Positions 22,332-33,558 are shown, counted from the first letter of the stretch. The stretch is DNA of 64,000 bases from Citrobacter amalonaticus (GCF_018323885.1 NZ_AP024585.1:1488001-1552000), one strand, 5' to 3'. Translations and numbers: made by a program. Notes: generated by a model from the letters alone, not told the origin.

Positions 22332-22354
22332 TTTAATTTGCGGTACGAATTAAA
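22332..22354. promoter_or_regulatory. NagC operator near nagE
   Basis: Perfect seven-base arms TTTAATT and AATTAAA around a nine-base centre, the form of the high-affinity NagC site at nagE in E. coli. The 324-base nagB-nagE interval holds this, the CRP site and the second operator; no gene is seen in it. Confidence 0.75.
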
Positions 22355-22466
22355 TTTTTACACACTCACAATGCCAGTAAAGCAACAACTGAATTTCAAT
22401 AAGTTAGTGACAAAATAAAAACACAGCTTAAAGCGAGCCTTAACGGGGTCTCAAAGGGGGAAGAAA

Positions 22467-24482
22467 GTGAGTATTCTAGGTTATCTGCAAAAGGTAGGCC
22501 GTGCGCTAATGGTGCCGGTCGCCACGCTGCCTGCGGCGGCAATATTGATGGGGGTCGGCTATTGGATCGACCCGGTAGGTTGGGGTGGAGACAACGCCCT
22601 TGCGGCGTTCTTCATTAAGTCCGGTTCCGCCATTATCGATAACATGTCCGTACTGTTTGCTATCGGTGTGGCTTACGGTATGTCTAAAGATAAAGACGGT
22701 GCTGCGGCGCTGACCGGTTTTGTGGGCTTCCTGGTGCTGACCACGCTCTGTTCTCCGGCGGCGGTTTCCATGATTCAGAAGATCCCTGCAGACCAGGTGC
22801 CTGCTGCTTTCGGAAAGATCAGCAACCAGTTCGTGGGTATCCTTGTGGGTATTATCTCTGCTGAACTGTACAACCGCTTTAGTAGCGTTGAGCTGCCGAA
22901 AGCGCTCTCCTTCTTCAGCGGGCGCCGTCTGGTACCGATCCTCACCTCTTTTGTGATGATCGTTGTGGCGTTCATCATGATGTACATCTGGCCGGTAATT
23001 TTCGACGGTCTGGTTAACTTCGGTGAACACATTCAAAAACTGGGCTCAACCGGTGCGGGTATCTACGCCTTCTTTAACCGTCTGTTGATTCCGGTGGGTC
23101 TGCATCACGCCCTGAACTCCGTATTCTGGTTCGACGTTGCGGGGATTAACGACATTCCTAACTTCCTCGGTGGTGCCCAGTCTATTGAATCGGGTAAAGC
23201 AGTTGTCGGGATTACCGGTCGTTATCAGGCGGGCTTCTTCCCAATCATGATGTTTGGTCTGCCGGGTGCGGCGCTGGCTATCTACCACTGCGCGCGTCCT
23301 GAGAACAAGGCGAAAGTGCTGGGTATTATGATGGCCGGTGCGTTTGCGGCATTCTTTACCGGTATCACTGAACCGTTGGAATTCTCCTTCATGTTCGTTG
23401 CGCCGGTTCTGTATGTGATTCACGCCGTCCTGACCGGGATCTCTGTATTCATCGCAGCGAGCATGCATTGGATTGCTGGCTTCGGCTTCAGCGCGGGTCT
23501 GGTGGATATGGTGCTTTCTTCCCGTAACCCGCTGGCGACCCAGTGGTGGATGCTGATCCCGCAGGGTCTGGTGTTCTTTGCCATCTACTACGTGGTGTTC
23601 CGTTTCGTTATTACCAAATTCAACCTGATGACGCCGGGTCGCGAACTGGCTGTGGCTGGCAGCGAAGCGGACGGTCAGGACCTCAATGTGAGCAGCGATA
23701 AAGAGCAGGACGTTTCTGCCCTGGCGCGTCAGTACATCGCCGCCATCGGTGGTTCTGATAACCTCACCGGTATTGACGCCTGCATCACCCGTCTGCGTCT
23801 GAGCGTAAAAGACTCGTCGCTGGTGAATGAAGGTCTGGCGAAACGCCTGGGTGCTTCTGGTGTGATTCGTCTGAACAAAACCAGCGTGCAGATTATCGTC
23901 GGCTTCGTGGCTGAGAAAATCGCTAACGCGATGAAAACCACCGGTCCGGTTGCGGCGGCTGAAGCCTCTGCTGCGCCTGTTGCCCAGGCAGCAGCTAAAC
24001 CGCAGGCGGTTCCAAATGCGGTGACCATTGCCGAACTGGTTTCTCCGGTAACCGGTGATGTGGTTGCGCTGGAGCAGGTGCCTGACGAAGCGTTCGCCAG
24101 CAAAGCGGTGGGTGACGGTGTTGCGGTAAAACCAACGGATAAAACCGTAGTTTCTCCGGCTGCGGGCACGATTGTGAAAATCTTCAATACCAATCATGCG
24201 TTCTGTCTGGAAACTGAGAAAGGCGCGGAAATCGTTGTCCACATGGGGATCGATACCGTCGCGCTGAACGGCCAGGGCTTCACGCGTCTGGTAGAAGAGG
24301 GCGCGGAAGTGACCGCGGGTCAGCCGATTCTGGAAATGGATCTGGATTACCTGAACGCAAACGCGCGCTCTATGATTAGTCCGGTGGTGTGCAGCAACAT
24401 CGACGATTTCAGCGGCCTGGTGATTAAAGCCGACGGTCACGTGGTTGCCGGTCAAACGCCACTGTATGAGATCAAAGGGTAG
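22467..24482 (+). CDS. nagE: NagE, PTS N-acetylglucosamine transporter IICBA
   Basis: Inner-membrane phosphotransferase transporter that imports GlcNAc as GlcNAc-6-phosphate. The 671 residues form a membrane IIC domain (about 1-390, [16 protein letters not shown] and TGITEPLEF motifs), a IIB domain with phospho-Cys439 in DACITRLR, an Ala/Pro linker, and a IIA domain with His577 and phospho-His592 (VVHMGID). It starts at GTG 22467 after AAGGGGGAAG, as in E. coli. The IIA half is nearly the E. coli sequence, whereas the IIC half differs greatly from K-12 NagE as I recall it, and the protein is about 23 residues longer. Confidence 0.95.
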   Translation: MSILGYLQKVGRALMVPVATLPAAAILMGVGYWIDPVGWGGDNALAAFFIKSGSAIIDNMSVLFAIGVAYGMSKDKDGAAALTGFVGFLVLTTLCSPAAVSMIQKIPADQVPAAFGKISNQFVGILVGIISAELYNRFSSVELPKALSFFSGRRLVPILTSFVMIVVAFIMMYIWPVIFDGLVNFGEHIQKLGSTGAGIYAFFNRLLIPVGLHHALNSVFWFDVAGINDIPNFLGGAQSIESGKAVVGITGRYQAGFFPIMMFGLPGAALAIYHCARPENKAKVLGIMMAGAFAAFFTGITEPLEFSFMFVAPVLYVIHAVLTGISVFIAASMHWIAGFGFSAGLVDMVLSSRNPLATQWWMLIPQGLVFFAIYYVVFRFVITKFNLMTPGRELAVAGSEADGQDLNVSSDKEQDVSALARQYIAAIGGSDNLTGIDACITRLRLSVKDSSLVNEGLAKRLGASGVIRLNKTSVQIIVGFVAEKIANAMKTTGPVAAAEASAAPVAQAAAKPQAVPNAVTIAELVSPVTGDVVALEQVPDEAFASKAVGDGVAVKPTDKTVVSPAAGTIVKIFNTNHAFCLETEKGAEIVVHMGIDTVALNGQGFTRLVEEGAEVTAGQPILEMDLDYLNANARSMISPVVCSNIDDFSGLVIKADGHVVAGQTPLYEIKG

Positions 24483-24512
24483 GTCGGATAAGGTATAAGA
24501 CACCATCCGGCA
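24481..24512. repeat. REP-like unit after nagE
   Basis: ggtcggataaggt ... accatccggc, a single degenerate REP palindrome overlapping the nagE stop region. Confidence 0.5.
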
Positions 24513-24518
24513 ACATGA

Positions 24519-24550
24519 AGCGGCGGGGGAAACCTCCGCCGCTTTTTTTT
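24519..24550 (+). terminator. Intrinsic terminator of nagE
   Basis: AGCGGCGG/CCGCCGCT stem followed by eight T residues, 37 bases past the nagE stop. Confidence 0.88.
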
Positions 24551-24670
24551 GCAGCAAATTCCCTCCTATTTTTCTTCAACGCCACTTTTTCAGTAACTAA
24601 AGGTTGTCAGTCAGTCCGGCTTATAAGATCATATGCCGTTATACGTTGTTTACGCTTTGAGGAATCCACG

Positions 24671-26338
24671 ATGAGTGAGGCTGAAGCCCGCCCGAGTAAC
24701 TTTATTCGTCAGATCATCGATGAAGATCTGGCCAGTGGTAAGCACACCACAGTCCATACCCGTTTTCCGCCGGAGCCAAATGGCTATCTGCACATTGGTC
24801 ACGCGAAATCCATCTGCCTGAACTTTGGTATCGCGCAAGATTACCAGGGCCAGTGCAACCTGCGTTTCGATGACACCAACCCGGTAAAAGAAGATATCGA
24901 GTACGTTGATTCGATCAAAAACGACGTTGAGTGGTTAGGTTTTCACTGGGCTGGCAACGTTCGCTACTCCTCAGATTACTTTGATCAACTGCACGCTTAT
25001 GCGGTTGAACTGATCAACAAAGGTCTGGCGTATGTCGATGAGCTGACGCCGGAGCAGATCCGCGAATACCGTGGCACGCTGACTCAGCCTGGCAAAAACA
25101 GTCCGTTCCGCGATCGCAGCATCGAAGAGAACCTCGCGCTGTTTGAAAAAATGCGTACCGGCGGTTTTGAAGAAGGTAAAGCCTGCCTGCGTGCGAAGAT
25201 CGACATGGCGTCGCCGTTTATCGTGATGCGCGATCCGGTTCTGTACCGCATTAAATTTGCCGAGCACCATCAGACCGGCAACAAGTGGTGCATCTACCCG
25301 ATGTACGACTTCACCCACTGCATCAGCGATGCGCTGGAAGGCATTACCCACTCTCTGTGTACCCTGGAATTCCAGGACAACCGTCGTCTGTACGACTGGG
25401 TGCTCGATAACATCACGATTCCGGTTCATCCGCGTCAGTATGAATTCTCGCGCCTGAATCTGGAATACACGGTGATGTCCAAGCGTAAGCTGAACCTGCT
25501 AGTGGCTGACAAGCACGTTGAAGGCTGGGACGATCCGCGTATGCCGACGATCTCTGGTCTGCGTCGTCGTGGCTATACCGCAGCGGCGATCCGTGAATTC
25601 TGCAAACGCATTGGCGTGACCAAGCAGGACAATACGATCGAAATGGCGTCGCTGGAATCTTGTATCCGCGAAGACCTGAACGAAAACGCCCCGCGTGCGA
25701 TGGCGGTTATTGATCCGGTGAAACTGGTTATCGAGAACTACCCGCAGGGTGAAAGCGAAATGGTCACCATGCCTAACCATCCGAACAAACCGGAAATGGG
25801 CACGCGTGAAGTTCCTTTCAGCGGTGAAATCTGGATCGATCGCGCTGATTTCCGCGAAGAAGCCAACAAGCAGTACAAACGTCTGGTGATGGGTAAAGAA
25901 GTGCGTCTGCGCAACGCCTACGTGGTGAAAGCAGAACGCGTGGAAAAAGATGCGGAAGGCACTATTACCACCATCTTCTGTACCTATGATGCAGATACCC
26001 TGAGCAAAGATCCGGCAGATGGCCGTAAAGTGAAAGGTGTGATCCACTGGGTTAGTGCCGCACACGCGCTGCCAGTCGAAATTCGTCTCTACGATCGTCT
26101 GTTCAGCGTACCAAACCCAGGCGCGGCGGAAGATTTCCTCTCCGTGATGAACCCGGAATCGCTGGTGATCAAACAGGGGTTTGCTGAACCGTCGCTGAAA
26201 GCCGCAGTAGCAGGGAAAGCGTTCCAGTTTGAGCGCGAAGGTTACTTCTGCCTGGACAGCCGTTACACCAGCGCAGAGAAGCTGGTGTTTAACCGCACCG
26301 TTGGCCTGCGTGACACCTGGGCGAAAGTCGGCGAATAA
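24671..26338 (+). CDS. glnS: Glutaminyl-tRNA synthetase
   Basis: Cytoplasmic class I synthetase charging the tRNA-Gln isoacceptors encoded at 15214-15772. HIGH is present as HIGH in [10 protein letters not shown], and the KMSKS loop is VMSKRK. The 555 residues are one more than E. coli, from a small change near ENYPQGESE. The start at 24671 ([10 protein letters not shown]) follows GAGGAATCC; a longer upstream frame would run back through the nagE terminator and is rejected. Confidence 0.97.
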   Translation: MSEAEARPSNFIRQIIDEDLASGKHTTVHTRFPPEPNGYLHIGHAKSICLNFGIAQDYQGQCNLRFDDTNPVKEDIEYVDSIKNDVEWLGFHWAGNVRYSSDYFDQLHAYAVELINKGLAYVDELTPEQIREYRGTLTQPGKNSPFRDRSIEENLALFEKMRTGGFEEGKACLRAKIDMASPFIVMRDPVLYRIKFAEHHQTGNKWCIYPMYDFTHCISDALEGITHSLCTLEFQDNRRLYDWVLDNITIPVHPRQYEFSRLNLEYTVMSKRKLNLLVADKHVEGWDDPRMPTISGLRRRGYTAAAIREFCKRIGVTKQDNTIEMASLESCIREDLNENAPRAMAVIDPVKLVIENYPQGESEMVTMPNHPNKPEMGTREVPFSGEIWIDRADFREEANKQYKRLVMGKEVRLRNAYVVKAERVEKDAEGTITTIFCTYDADTLSKDPADGRKVKGVIHWVSAAHALPVEIRLYDRLFSVPNPGAAEDFLSVMNPESLVIKQGFAEPSLKAAVAGKAFQFEREGYFCLDSRYTSAEKLVFNRTVGLRDTWAKVGE

Positions 26339-26361
26339 ACTGCCGCAATGCTACCTTCAAG

Positions 26362-26387
26362 CGCCGCATTCTGCGGCGTTTTTTTAT
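26362..26387 (+). terminator. Intrinsic terminator of glnS
   Basis: CGCCGCA/TGCGGCG stem with a three-base loop and a T7 tail. Confidence 0.9.
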
Positions 26388-26755
26388 CTTCTGTTCAACG
26401 AAAAATCTCGCTTTGCGAAGCGAATTAATTCCCATTCACAAAATAATGCCATTAACAACCGTCTGTTATCGATAACACTCGCAAAAAAACAGATAGTGTC
26501 ATGAAATCTCGTTCATCTTTCTGGAAAACAAAGAGAATTTGCAGCTTTTACGGTATTTATTGATGGATGAATAAAATGTAACAGGAAGCAATGAATTATG
26601 TGCGGTTGCTCATACTCTTACATTCTCGTTACAGAAAGATATTGATAATTCGCGTCGCGAAAAATAGTCTATCACTGTAGTCAGTGAGGTTTTTTTCAGT
26701 GCTACTTTTACTTTTTTATTTTTTCGCTGTTTTGCCTTTGGCAACAGCAATTTAT
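26388..26755. other. chiP upstream regulatory region
   Basis: About 370 AT-rich bases without a gene between the glnS terminator and the chiP ribosome site. It contains a NagC-like palindrome (26556-26575), a small ttcgcg/cgcgaa palindrome near 26649, and the presumed long chiP 5' leader that ends in the ChiX pairing site. Confidence 0.6.
26556..26575. promoter_or_regulatory. Candidate NagC operator upstream of chiP
   Basis: TTTATT-N8-AATAAA palindrome with AT-rich flanks. chiPQ is NagC-repressed in E. coli, so a site here is expected; the assignment is by symmetry and position only. Confidence 0.4.
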
Positions 26756-26756
26756 A

Positions 26757-26768
26757 CGTCAAAGAGGA
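26757..26768 (+). promoter_or_regulatory. ChiX sRNA pairing site over the chiP ribosome site
   Basis: CGTCAAAGAGGA is the exact complement of the 12-base seed of the sRNA ChiX (MicM) as known from E. coli and Salmonella, and it includes the AGAGGA Shine-Dalgarno. ChiX pairing here blocks chiP translation when chitosugars are absent. The chiX gene is outside the window. Confidence 0.8.
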
Positions 26769-26775
26769 TTAACAT

Positions 26776-28182
26776 ATGCGTACGTTTAGTGGCAAACGTA
26801 GTGCGCTGGCGTTGGCTATCGCCGGTATCACAGCACTGTCAGGTCTGGTCGTTGTTCCGCAGGCACAGGCCGAAGGCTTTATCGATGATTCAACCCTGAC
26901 GGGCGGCATTTATTACTGGCAGCGTGAACGCGACCGTAAAGATGTCACCGACGGAGATAAGTACAAAACCAACCTTTCTCACGCGACCTGGAACGCCAAC
27001 CTGGATTTCCAGTCCGGCTATGCAGCAGATATGTTCGGTCTCGATGTGGCGGCGTTTACGGCAATTGAAATGGCAGAAAACGGCGACAGCGGCCATCCAA
27101 ACGAAATCGCGTTCTCGAAAAAGAACAAAGGCTACGATGAAGACTACTCCGGCGATAAGAGCGGAATCAGTCTGTACAAGGCCGCCGCGAAATTCAAATA
27201 CGGCCCAGCCTGGGCGCGTGCCGGTTATATTCAGCCTACCGGTCAGACGCTGTTAGCGCCGCACTGGAGCTTTATGCCGGGTACCTATCAGGGTGCTGAA
27301 GCGGGCGCAAACTTTGACTACGGCGATGCAGGCGCACTGAGTTTCTCCTACATGTGGGCCAACGAATATAAAGCGCCATGGCACACTGAGGTTGATAAAT
27401 TCTACCAGGGCGATAAAAAGACCAAAGTCGATTATCTCCATTCTGTCGGCGCAAAGTATGATTTCAAAAATGACCTGGTGCTGGAAGCCGCCTTTGGTCA
27501 GTCCGAAGGCTATGTCGATCAGTACTTCGCCAAAGCCAGCTACAAGTTTGATTTAGGTGGCAATCCGTTCTCCACCAGCTACCAGTTCTACGGTGCGCGT
27601 GACAAAGTTGATGACCGCAGCGCCAGCGATATCTATGACGGAACCGCCTGGCTGCAGGCGTTGACCTTCGGCTATAAAGTGGCGGAAGTGGTTGACCTGC
27701 GTCTGGAAGGGACCTGGGTTAAGGCCGAAGGGCAGCAAGGGTTCTTCCTGCAACGTATGACGCCGACCTATGCGTCATCCAACGGTCGTCTGGATATCTG
27801 GTGGGATAACCGTTCAGACTTCAACGCCAACGGCGAAAAAGCGGTCTTCTTTGGCGCGATGTATGACCTGAAGAACTGGAACCTGCCAGGCTGGGCCGTC
27901 GGGGCTTCTTATGTGTATGCCTGGGACGCGAAACCGTCTACCTGGCAGAGCAACCCGGATGCGTACTACGACAAAAACCGTACCATTGAAGAATCGTCAT
28001 ACAGCCTGGATGCGGTCTACACCCTGCAGGACGGTCGTGCGAAAGGCACCATGTTTAAACTGCACTTCACCGAATATGACAACCACTCCAACATCCCGAG
28101 CTGGGGCGGCGGTTACGGCAACATCTTCCAGGATGAGCGCGACGTGAAGTTCATTGTGATTGCACCGTTCACCATCTTCTAA
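26776..28182 (+). CDS. chiP: ChiP, chitoporin of the outer membrane
   Basis: OprD-family outer-membrane channel for chitobiose and longer chitooligosaccharides, 468 residues, same length as E. coli ChiP (YbfM). A signal peptide ends after AQA (near residue 32). Alternating beta strands and a C-terminal phenylalanine (APFTIF) mark it as a BAM-assembled barrel. It is cotranscribed with chiQ 49 bases downstream. Confidence 0.95.
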   Translation: MRTFSGKRSALALAIAGITALSGLVVVPQAQAEGFIDDSTLTGGIYYWQRERDRKDVTDGDKYKTNLSHATWNANLDFQSGYAADMFGLDVAAFTAIEMAENGDSGHPNEIAFSKKNKGYDEDYSGDKSGISLYKAAAKFKYGPAWARAGYIQPTGQTLLAPHWSFMPGTYQGAEAGANFDYGDAGALSFSYMWANEYKAPWHTEVDKFYQGDKKTKVDYLHSVGAKYDFKNDLVLEAAFGQSEGYVDQYFAKASYKFDLGGNPFSTSYQFYGARDKVDDRSASDIYDGTAWLQALTFGYKVAEVVDLRLEGTWVKAEGQQGFFLQRMTPTYASSNGRLDIWWDNRSDFNANGEKAVFFGAMYDLKNWNLPGWAVGASYVYAWDAKPSTWQSNPDAYYDKNRTIEESSYSLDAVYTLQDGRAKGTMFKLHFTEYDNHSNIPSWGGGYGNIFQDERDVKFIVIAPFTIF

Positions 28183-28231
28183 TGCCAACAGCGGCAGGCC
28201 TTGTGCCTGCCGCCTCGTTGAGGACCATGCT

Positions 28232-28564
28232 ATGAAAAAACTGATACTCATCGCCGTAATGGCCTCGGGACTGGTGGCCTGCGCACCGTCAACGGCGCCG
28301 AAAGAAGATAGTCGGTTGAAAGAGGCGTATAGCGCCTGTATCAACACGGCACAGGGATCGCCCGAGAAAATCGAAGCCTGCCAGAGCGTGCTGGATGTGC
28401 TGAAAAAAGAAAAACAACATCAACAGTTTGCAAATCAGGAAAGTGTTCGTGTGCTGGATTACCAGCAGTGTATTCAGGCGACACGTACCGGTAACGATCA
28501 GGCTGTCAAAGCCGATTGCGATAAGATCTGGCAGGAAATTCGCAGTAACAATACGGCGAAGTAA
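28232..28564 (+). CDS. chiQ: ChiQ, small lipoprotein
   Basis: 110-residue lipoprotein (YbfN). The signal peptide MKKLILIAVMASG ends in the lipobox LVAC, with lipidated Cys near residue 18. The mature part is short and helical with four further cysteines. Alanine after the lipidated Cys predicts outer-membrane sorting. Its role with chitoporin is not established. The start at ATG 28232 is chosen because it begins the signal peptide. Confidence 0.92.
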   Translation: MKKLILIAVMASGLVACAPSTAPKEDSRLKEAYSACINTAQGSPEKIEACQSVLDVLKKEKQHQQFANQESVRVLDYQQCIQATRTGNDQAVKADCDKIWQEIRSNNTAK

Positions 28565-28583
28565 ACGTCAGAGACAACATAAA

Positions 28584-28609
28584 GCGGGCGGAGATATCTC
28601 TCCGCCCGC
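28584..28609. terminator. Bidirectional hairpin between chiQ and tcuC
   Basis: Perfect 11-base-pair stem gcgggcggaga/tctccgcccgc with a four-base loop, between convergent chiQ and tcuC. The T-tract is weak on both sides. Confidence 0.7.
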
Positions 28610-28616
28610 TTGCGTT

Positions 28617-29912
28617 TCAGAGCTTATTCTCTGCTGTCTGATAGCCACGGCTGAGACGAACAAACAGCATTGCCGTTGCGGCGAGTCCGCACAGCGCCGC
28701 GCACATGAGCCACCACCCCGGAGAACTCTTATCGCCGGTCAACTGGACCAATGCGGTGGAGATAGCAGGCGTCAGGCCGCCGAAAATCGCTGTCGCAAGA
28801 CTAAAGGCCAGCGAAAAACCCACGGTTCGGACATAAACCGGCATCACTTCGGTCAGGGCCGCCACCATCGCGCCGTTATACATGCCAAAAAAGAACGAGA
28901 ACCAGAGCAGCACCAGCGTCATGCGGGTGAAGTCAGGGGCAGCGGTAAGCCAGTTCATCACCGGCCAGGTGGTGACGAGGGCGAGCAAGGTGATGCCCAT
29001 CAGCACCGGGCGTCGCCCGATCCGATCAGAGATAGCGCCGCCAATCGGCAGCCAGATGAAGTTAGAAATCCCTACCAGCATGGTGACTACCAGGCTGTCA
29101 CGTGCGCTCAGGTTCAACACCGTTCTCCCGTAAGTGGGGGTATAGACAGTAATAAAATAAAAGGTCGTGGTCGTCATCGCCACCAGCAGGGTACCCGCGG
29201 TGATGATGCGCCAGTTTTTAGCAATGGTGGTAAAAATTTCCCGGGTGTCCGGACGGTGTTTACGTTGTAAAAAGGCTTCAGTTTCCTGTAGCGAACGTCG
29301 AAGAACAAAAATCAGCGGAATAATCATGCAGCCAATGAAGAACGGGATTCGCCAACCCCATTCGGAGATTTCATCGTGTCCCAGCGTGACATTCAGACCG
29401 TAGCCGATCAGCGCGGCGACGACAATCGCCACCTGCTGGCTGGCCGATTGCCAACTGGTGTAAAAGCCTTTATTGCCTGGTGTGGCGATCTCAGAAAGAT
29501 AAACAGAGACGCCGCCCAGTTCGACGCCAGCAGAAAATCCCTGTAGCAGACGCCCCACCAGGACCAGCACGGGAGCCAGCAGGCCGATAGTCTGATAACC
29601 CGGCACGAGGGCGATGAGCAGCGTGCCGCAGCCCATAATCGCCAGGGTGACCATCAGCCCTTTCCGTCGGCCGATCCTGTCGATATATGCGCCCAACACC
29701 ACGGCCCCGATAGGGCGCATTAAAAATCCGGAGCCAAAAACGGCAAAAGTAAGCATTAATGCGGCAAACTCACTTTCGGCAGGAAAAAACGTCTTTGCGA
29801 TATAAGTGGCGTAAAAACCAAACAGGAAAAAATCGAACTGTTCGAGAAAATTACCGCTGGTCACACGCAGTATTGCGCCGAACGTGCCAGCGCGCGATGG
29901 TTGTTGAGTCAT
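28617..29912 (-). CDS. tcuC: TcuC, MFS tricarballylate/citrate-proton symporter
   Basis: 431-residue major facilitator permease of the metabolite:H+ symporter (citrate) family with about 12 membrane spans. The MFS loop motif DRIGRRKG is seen between spans 2 and 3 and DRIGRRPV in the second half. By order and similarity it matches Salmonella TcuC, which takes up tricarballylate, and the plasmid CitA citrate carriers. It is read after tcuB with a 54-base gap. Confidence 0.9.
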   Translation of the reverse strand: MTQQPSRAGTFGAILRVTSGNFLEQFDFFLFGFYATYIAKTFFPAESEFAALMLTFAVFGSGFLMRPIGAVVLGAYIDRIGRRKGLMVTLAIMGCGTLLIALVPGYQTIGLLAPVLVLVGRLLQGFSAGVELGGVSVYLSEIATPGNKGFYTSWQSASQQVAIVVAALIGYGLNVTLGHDEISEWGWRIPFFIGCMIIPLIFVLRRSLQETEAFLQRKHRPDTREIFTTIAKNWRIITAGTLLVAMTTTTFYFITVYTPTYGRTVLNLSARDSLVVTMLVGISNFIWLPIGGAISDRIGRRPVLMGITLLALVTTWPVMNWLTAAPDFTRMTLVLLWFSFFFGMYNGAMVAALTEVMPVYVRTVGFSLAFSLATAIFGGLTPAISTALVQLTGDKSSPGWWLMCAALCGLAATAMLFVRLSRGYQTAENKL

Positions 29913-29966
29913 TGAAGTTGCTCCACTGTCTTATCATAATTATGTATAGAGGTAAGAGTTTGCGGG

Positions 29967-31106
29967 TTAGTCGCCTGCGACCCCCGCCTGTTTTCCACGT
30001 CGCTTCTCAATCGCCCATTTGAGTAAAGACGCGCAGCGGTAAAATCCGTGGGCAAATTTTCCGTATGGAATGGTCAAAAAAAGCGCCATGACCACGCCAA
30101 GATGGATGGCAAGCAGGATCCCCATCCATGAGGTGTCTCTTCCCGCCAGCAAACCTAAACCGGTCAGGCTGGTCAGGAGCAGCAGTAAAATAAAACCGCG
30201 ATCCATCGGTTTCTGTCGCGCGTCGCCATGCAGTGGCGAGCGCTTAAGGTTTAACCACAGCAGGCCTGCCGGGCCGACAATTAAACCGATTCCTCCGAGC
30301 GTGCCAAGCATGACCGGCACGCTGAAGAACGGGTAGGGGGCTTCCCAACCGGCGAAGTAGTGGTAACCCGTCGCCACGACGGTCGCGGCGAAACAGAGCA
30401 TAAAGCCGTAGAAGGTGAAATGGTGGAAACGACGACGCATCAATGTGAAAGCATCGTCCGCCTCGTTGCAGCCTTTGCCATGTCCGCCGTCGAGGTATTT
30501 CAGCGTCAGCGCGTTGTGCGACGCTTCGGCAATTTCCGCCGGACGCGGCCCGACGGGAGAGATCTCGCGCCAGAAGCGGATCACCCCTGCCATTAGTAAA
30601 CCGATCGCCAGCATGAAAACCGATCCAAACATCCATGCCAGCAGGTTATGCGGGAAGATTTGGTAGAAATCACCGGCCAGCGGCGGATGGAGTAGCGATC
30701 CCTTCAGCCCCATCGCGAGGAGTAAAAAGAGGATCAGACTAAAGACCAGTGCCAGCGTCACGGTAACGCCAGCCTGGCGATACAGCGCTCCGAAGGCCGC
30801 CGGTTGTGCGTAGTGTTGATACGTTTCCAGACGCACTTCCGCCATTGCTTTCGGCACGTTGATCGCAAACTCATGGGGCGGCGCATACTGGCAGGCGTGC
30901 AGACAGGCGCCGCAGTTATGGCACAGGTTTGCCAGATAGTTAATGTCCGCTTTGCCAAATTCCAGTCGCTGAGTCATCGCCGGGAACACGGCGCAAAACC
31001 CTTCGCAATAGCGACAGGCATTACACACCTGCATCACCCGCTCGACTTCAGCTTCTGGCTCGGTGAGAATTTTGGCCTCGATGATCAGTTTTTCAAGCTG
31101 CTTCAT
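29967..31106 (-). CDS. tcuB: TcuB, Fe-S/heme membrane oxidoreductase for tricarballylate
   Basis: 379-residue protein with two N-terminal Fe-S clusters ([11 protein letters not shown] and [11 protein letters not shown]) and several later membrane spans with histidines. In Salmonella, TcuB reoxidises the FAD of TcuA and passes electrons to the quinone pool. The start ATG 31104-31106 (MKQLEKLI) has an AAGGAGG site and overlaps tcuA by 14 bases. A longer frame would add 27 residues inside tcuA and is unlikely. Confidence 0.92.
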   Translation of the reverse strand: MKQLEKLIIEAKILTEPEAEVERVMQVCNACRYCEGFCAVFPAMTQRLEFGKADINYLANLCHNCGACLHACQYAPPHEFAINVPKAMAEVRLETYQHYAQPAAFGALYRQAGVTVTLALVFSLILFLLLAMGLKGSLLHPPLAGDFYQIFPHNLLAWMFGSVFMLAIGLLMAGVIRFWREISPVGPRPAEIAEASHNALTLKYLDGGHGKGCNEADDAFTLMRRRFHHFTFYGFMLCFAATVVATGYHYFAGWEAPYPFFSVPVMLGTLGGIGLIVGPAGLLWLNLKRSPLHGDARQKPMDRGFILLLLLTSLTGLGLLAGRDTSWMGILLAIHLGVVMALFLTIPYGKFAHGFYRCASLLKWAIEKRRGKQAGVAGD

Positions 31107-32496
31107 GATGCGCCTCCTTACGTGCTGCCTGCGCGGCTTCTTTACCTGCGATGCGACCAAACGTGGTGCCGATGGACATGCCGACACCGGCGGTATAGCC
31201 TTTGCCCAGTACGTTGCCAGCCATCATCTCACCGGCAACGAACAGGTTACGGCTGGGGGTGCCTGCGAAGTGAACCGCAGCGTGTTCATTCACTTTCAGT
31301 CCCAGGTAGGTAAAGGTGATCCCCGGTCGCAGGGCATAACCGTAGTAGGGGGGCGTATCAATAGGCCGCGCCCAGTGCGTTTTCGGTGGCGTCAGGCCCT
31401 GCGTCGCGCAGTTGTCCAGCTTCGTGTGATCAAACTGACCCGGCTGACAGGCCTGATTGTAGTGCTCCACGGTATGGGTAAAGCGTTCGGGATCCAGCCC
31501 CAACTGGCGGGCCAGTTCACTCAGCGTATTGGCCTGTGCGCCGGGGAAAACCGGCGGCATAAAGTGACCGATCGCTTTGCTGTCGATAATGGAGTAGCCA
31601 ATCTGCCCCGGCTGGTGGGCAACCAGACGCCCCCAGATGGCATAGCGTTTCGGCCAGAAATCTTCGCCTTCATCGTAAAAGCGCTCCGCGTCCCGGTTGA
31701 CTACCACACCCAGTGAGACGCAATCCACGCGGGTACAAATGCCGCCGTCGTACAACGGGGCCCGGGCATCAATTGCCACACAGTGGGACTGAGACGGATC
31801 GCCGATAATGTCAGCACCGGCATCGATCATAAATTTGAGCAAGACGCCCTGATTAAAGCGGGTGCCTCGAATGAGGAAGTTATCGGCTGGCCATTCGCCA
31901 CGAGCGTTCTCTCCCCAGGCGTCGCGCAGCCATTCGCGGTTGGATTCAAATCCACCGGCGGCGAGTACGCAGGCTTTCGCCTCAATGCGCTCGTGGCCTG
32001 CCAGGGCTGCGATGAATTCGCCGTTGTGCAATTCAAGTGCCTGTACCGGCGTGTTGTAGCGAATCTGTACCCCCAGCTTTTCTGCGCTGCGGTAATAGGC
32101 GTTCACGAGGGCTTTACCGCCGCCCATGAAGAAGGCATTGGTACGCGCCACGTGTAGCGCGCCAGAGAGCGGAGGCTGAAAATTAACGCCGTGCTGACGC
32201 ATCCAGTCGCGACACTGGGAAGAGGTCCGGATCACCAGTCGCGCCAACGCTTCATTGGTATTGCCTTCGGTGACACGCCAGAGATCCTGCCAGAACTCCT
32301 CTTCGGGATAACTCTCGACCAGCACATCCTGTGGCGCATCGTGCATACAGCGTAAATTGCGCGTGTGTTGGGAATTCCCGCCGCGCCATTCCCGGGGCGC
32401 AGCCTCTAACAGCAGCACGGAAGCTCCTGCCTCACGGGCGGTTAAGGCGGCACATAACGCGGCATTACCACCGCCAATCACCAGTACATCAACCAT
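31093..32496 (-). CDS. tcuA: TcuA, FAD-dependent tricarballylate dehydrogenase
   Basis: 467-residue flavoprotein of the fumarate reductase/succinate dehydrogenase family. The Rossmann motif [17 protein letters not shown] is at residues 4-20, and the C-terminal FAD motif is [18 protein letters not shown]. It oxidises tricarballylate to cis-aconitate, which enters the TCA cycle. It is the first gene of tcuABC, 97 bases downstream of tcuR. Confidence 0.93.
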   Translation of the reverse strand: MVDVLVIGGGNAALCAALTAREAGASVLLLEAAPREWRGGNSQHTRNLRCMHDAPQDVLVESYPEEEFWQDLWRVTEGNTNEALARLVIRTSSQCRDWMRQHGVNFQPPLSGALHVARTNAFFMGGGKALVNAYYRSAEKLGVQIRYNTPVQALELHNGEFIAALAGHERIEAKACVLAAGGFESNREWLRDAWGENARGEWPADNFLIRGTRFNQGVLLKFMIDAGADIIGDPSQSHCVAIDARAPLYDGGICTRVDCVSLGVVVNRDAERFYDEGEDFWPKRYAIWGRLVAHQPGQIGYSIIDSKAIGHFMPPVFPGAQANTLSELARQLGLDPERFTHTVEHYNQACQPGQFDHTKLDNCATQGLTPPKTHWARPIDTPPYYGYALRPGITFTYLGLKVNEHAAVHFAGTPSRNLFVAGEMMAGNVLGKGYTAGVGMSIGTTFGRIAGKEAAQAARKEAHHEAA

Positions 32497-32593
32497 CGTC
32501 TACTCCATTACCATTTAACTATTTGTTAAATTTGTAATTGAAATGTATACGTGCTGATTGTATGGGCGCTATGACGAATAGCTAAAGAGGGGT

Positions 32594-33520
32594 TTAGGGA
32601 GCGTAAAGGGTTGCGCCCGGCCAATGACCGGTTTCAACGAGTTCACGCATGACTTTTGTGAGTATTACGCGGGCTGCAAGACCGGCAGGGGTGAGTTCAT
32701 CGTCCGACAGACTGACCAGAAAATTGGGGCGGCTGAGGACAGGATTATGGACGCCGATCACTCTTAGCGCTTCCCTCTCAAGATGCGAAATGGCTGCACC
32801 GGGTTGCAGCGTGGCGCCGAGTCCGCTGCCAACGGCGCGCATCAGTAACGTCAGGCCGTCAATTTCCGTGGCAATATCGACCTTCAGTCCATGTTCCTGA
32901 CAGATGGCTTCCAGTCTGCCACGCAGGCCGTGTCCCTGGCTTGGCATGATCAGGGGAATATTCGCCAGTTGAGCAGGCGTTATGGTGTCATCCGGAATAT
33001 CCGCCAGCAGCTCGTGTGTGCCAATCAGAAACAGGCGCTCCTCAAGAACCGGTCTGGCGCTCCAGCGCAGGATTTTCTCTTTTTGAAACACGACCGCCAG
33101 ATCAATCTGGCGCGTGTTGATCATCCGTTCCAGATTACCCGACAGGCTTTCCACCACATGCAGGCGAACGTCGGCGTAATGTTCCCGCATGGCATGAATA
33201 AACGGTATTCCCAGGATGGAGGCGGTGCTGGGGGCCATGCCGACGCTGACGTGTCCCGAAAGACGCGCCTCGCGAGCGGCCAGGATCGCATCATCGGCGT
33301 GGCGTAGCGCCAGTTGTGCCTGCGAGTAAAAGGCCAGACCGGCGTTAGTGGGCGTGACGCCGCGCGAGGTTCGCTGAAACAGGCGGATCGCGAGTTCGTT
33401 TTCCAGCCGCGTCATCTGCTGGCTCAGGGCGGACACGCCGATGTCGAGATCGAGCGCCGCGCTGCCCATACTGCCGGTTTCTACAATACGGACAAAGTAA
33501 CGTAGCTGGCGAAGTTCCAT
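32594..33520 (-). CDS. tcuR: TcuR, LysR-type regulator of tcuABC
   Basis: 308-residue LysR regulator: N-terminal winged helix-turn-helix (MELRQLRYFVRIVETGS, then LSQQMTRLENEL) and a C-terminal effector domain. Position next to tcuA and similarity point to TcuR, which activates tcuABC with tricarballylate. The 97-base tcuR-tcuA gap should carry its binding site. It starts 38 bases after the extended fur frame and in the same direction, so read-through from fur could reach it. Confidence 0.9.
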   Translation of the reverse strand: MELRQLRYFVRIVETGSMGSAALDLDIGVSALSQQMTRLENELAIRLFQRTSRGVTPTNAGLAFYSQAQLALRHADDAILAAREARLSGHVSVGMAPSTASILGIPFIHAMREHYADVRLHVVESLSGNLERMINTRQIDLAVVFQKEKILRWSARPVLEERLFLIGTHELLADIPDDTITPAQLANIPLIMPSQGHGLRGRLEAICQEHGLKVDIATEIDGLTLLMRAVGSGLGATLQPGAAISHLEREALRVIGVHNPVLSRPNFLVSLSDDELTPAGLAARVILTKVMRELVETGHWPGATLYAP

Positions 33521-33558
33521 TTCGATTCTCCGGACGAAGCAGGGTGAGATATTTTACA

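Noticed and set aside
23046..24557. 503-codon open frame on the minus strand across nagE
   Set aside because: It lies antisense to the well-conserved nagE coding sequence and its predicted protein is Arg/His-rich without any family features. It is a codon-bias shadow.
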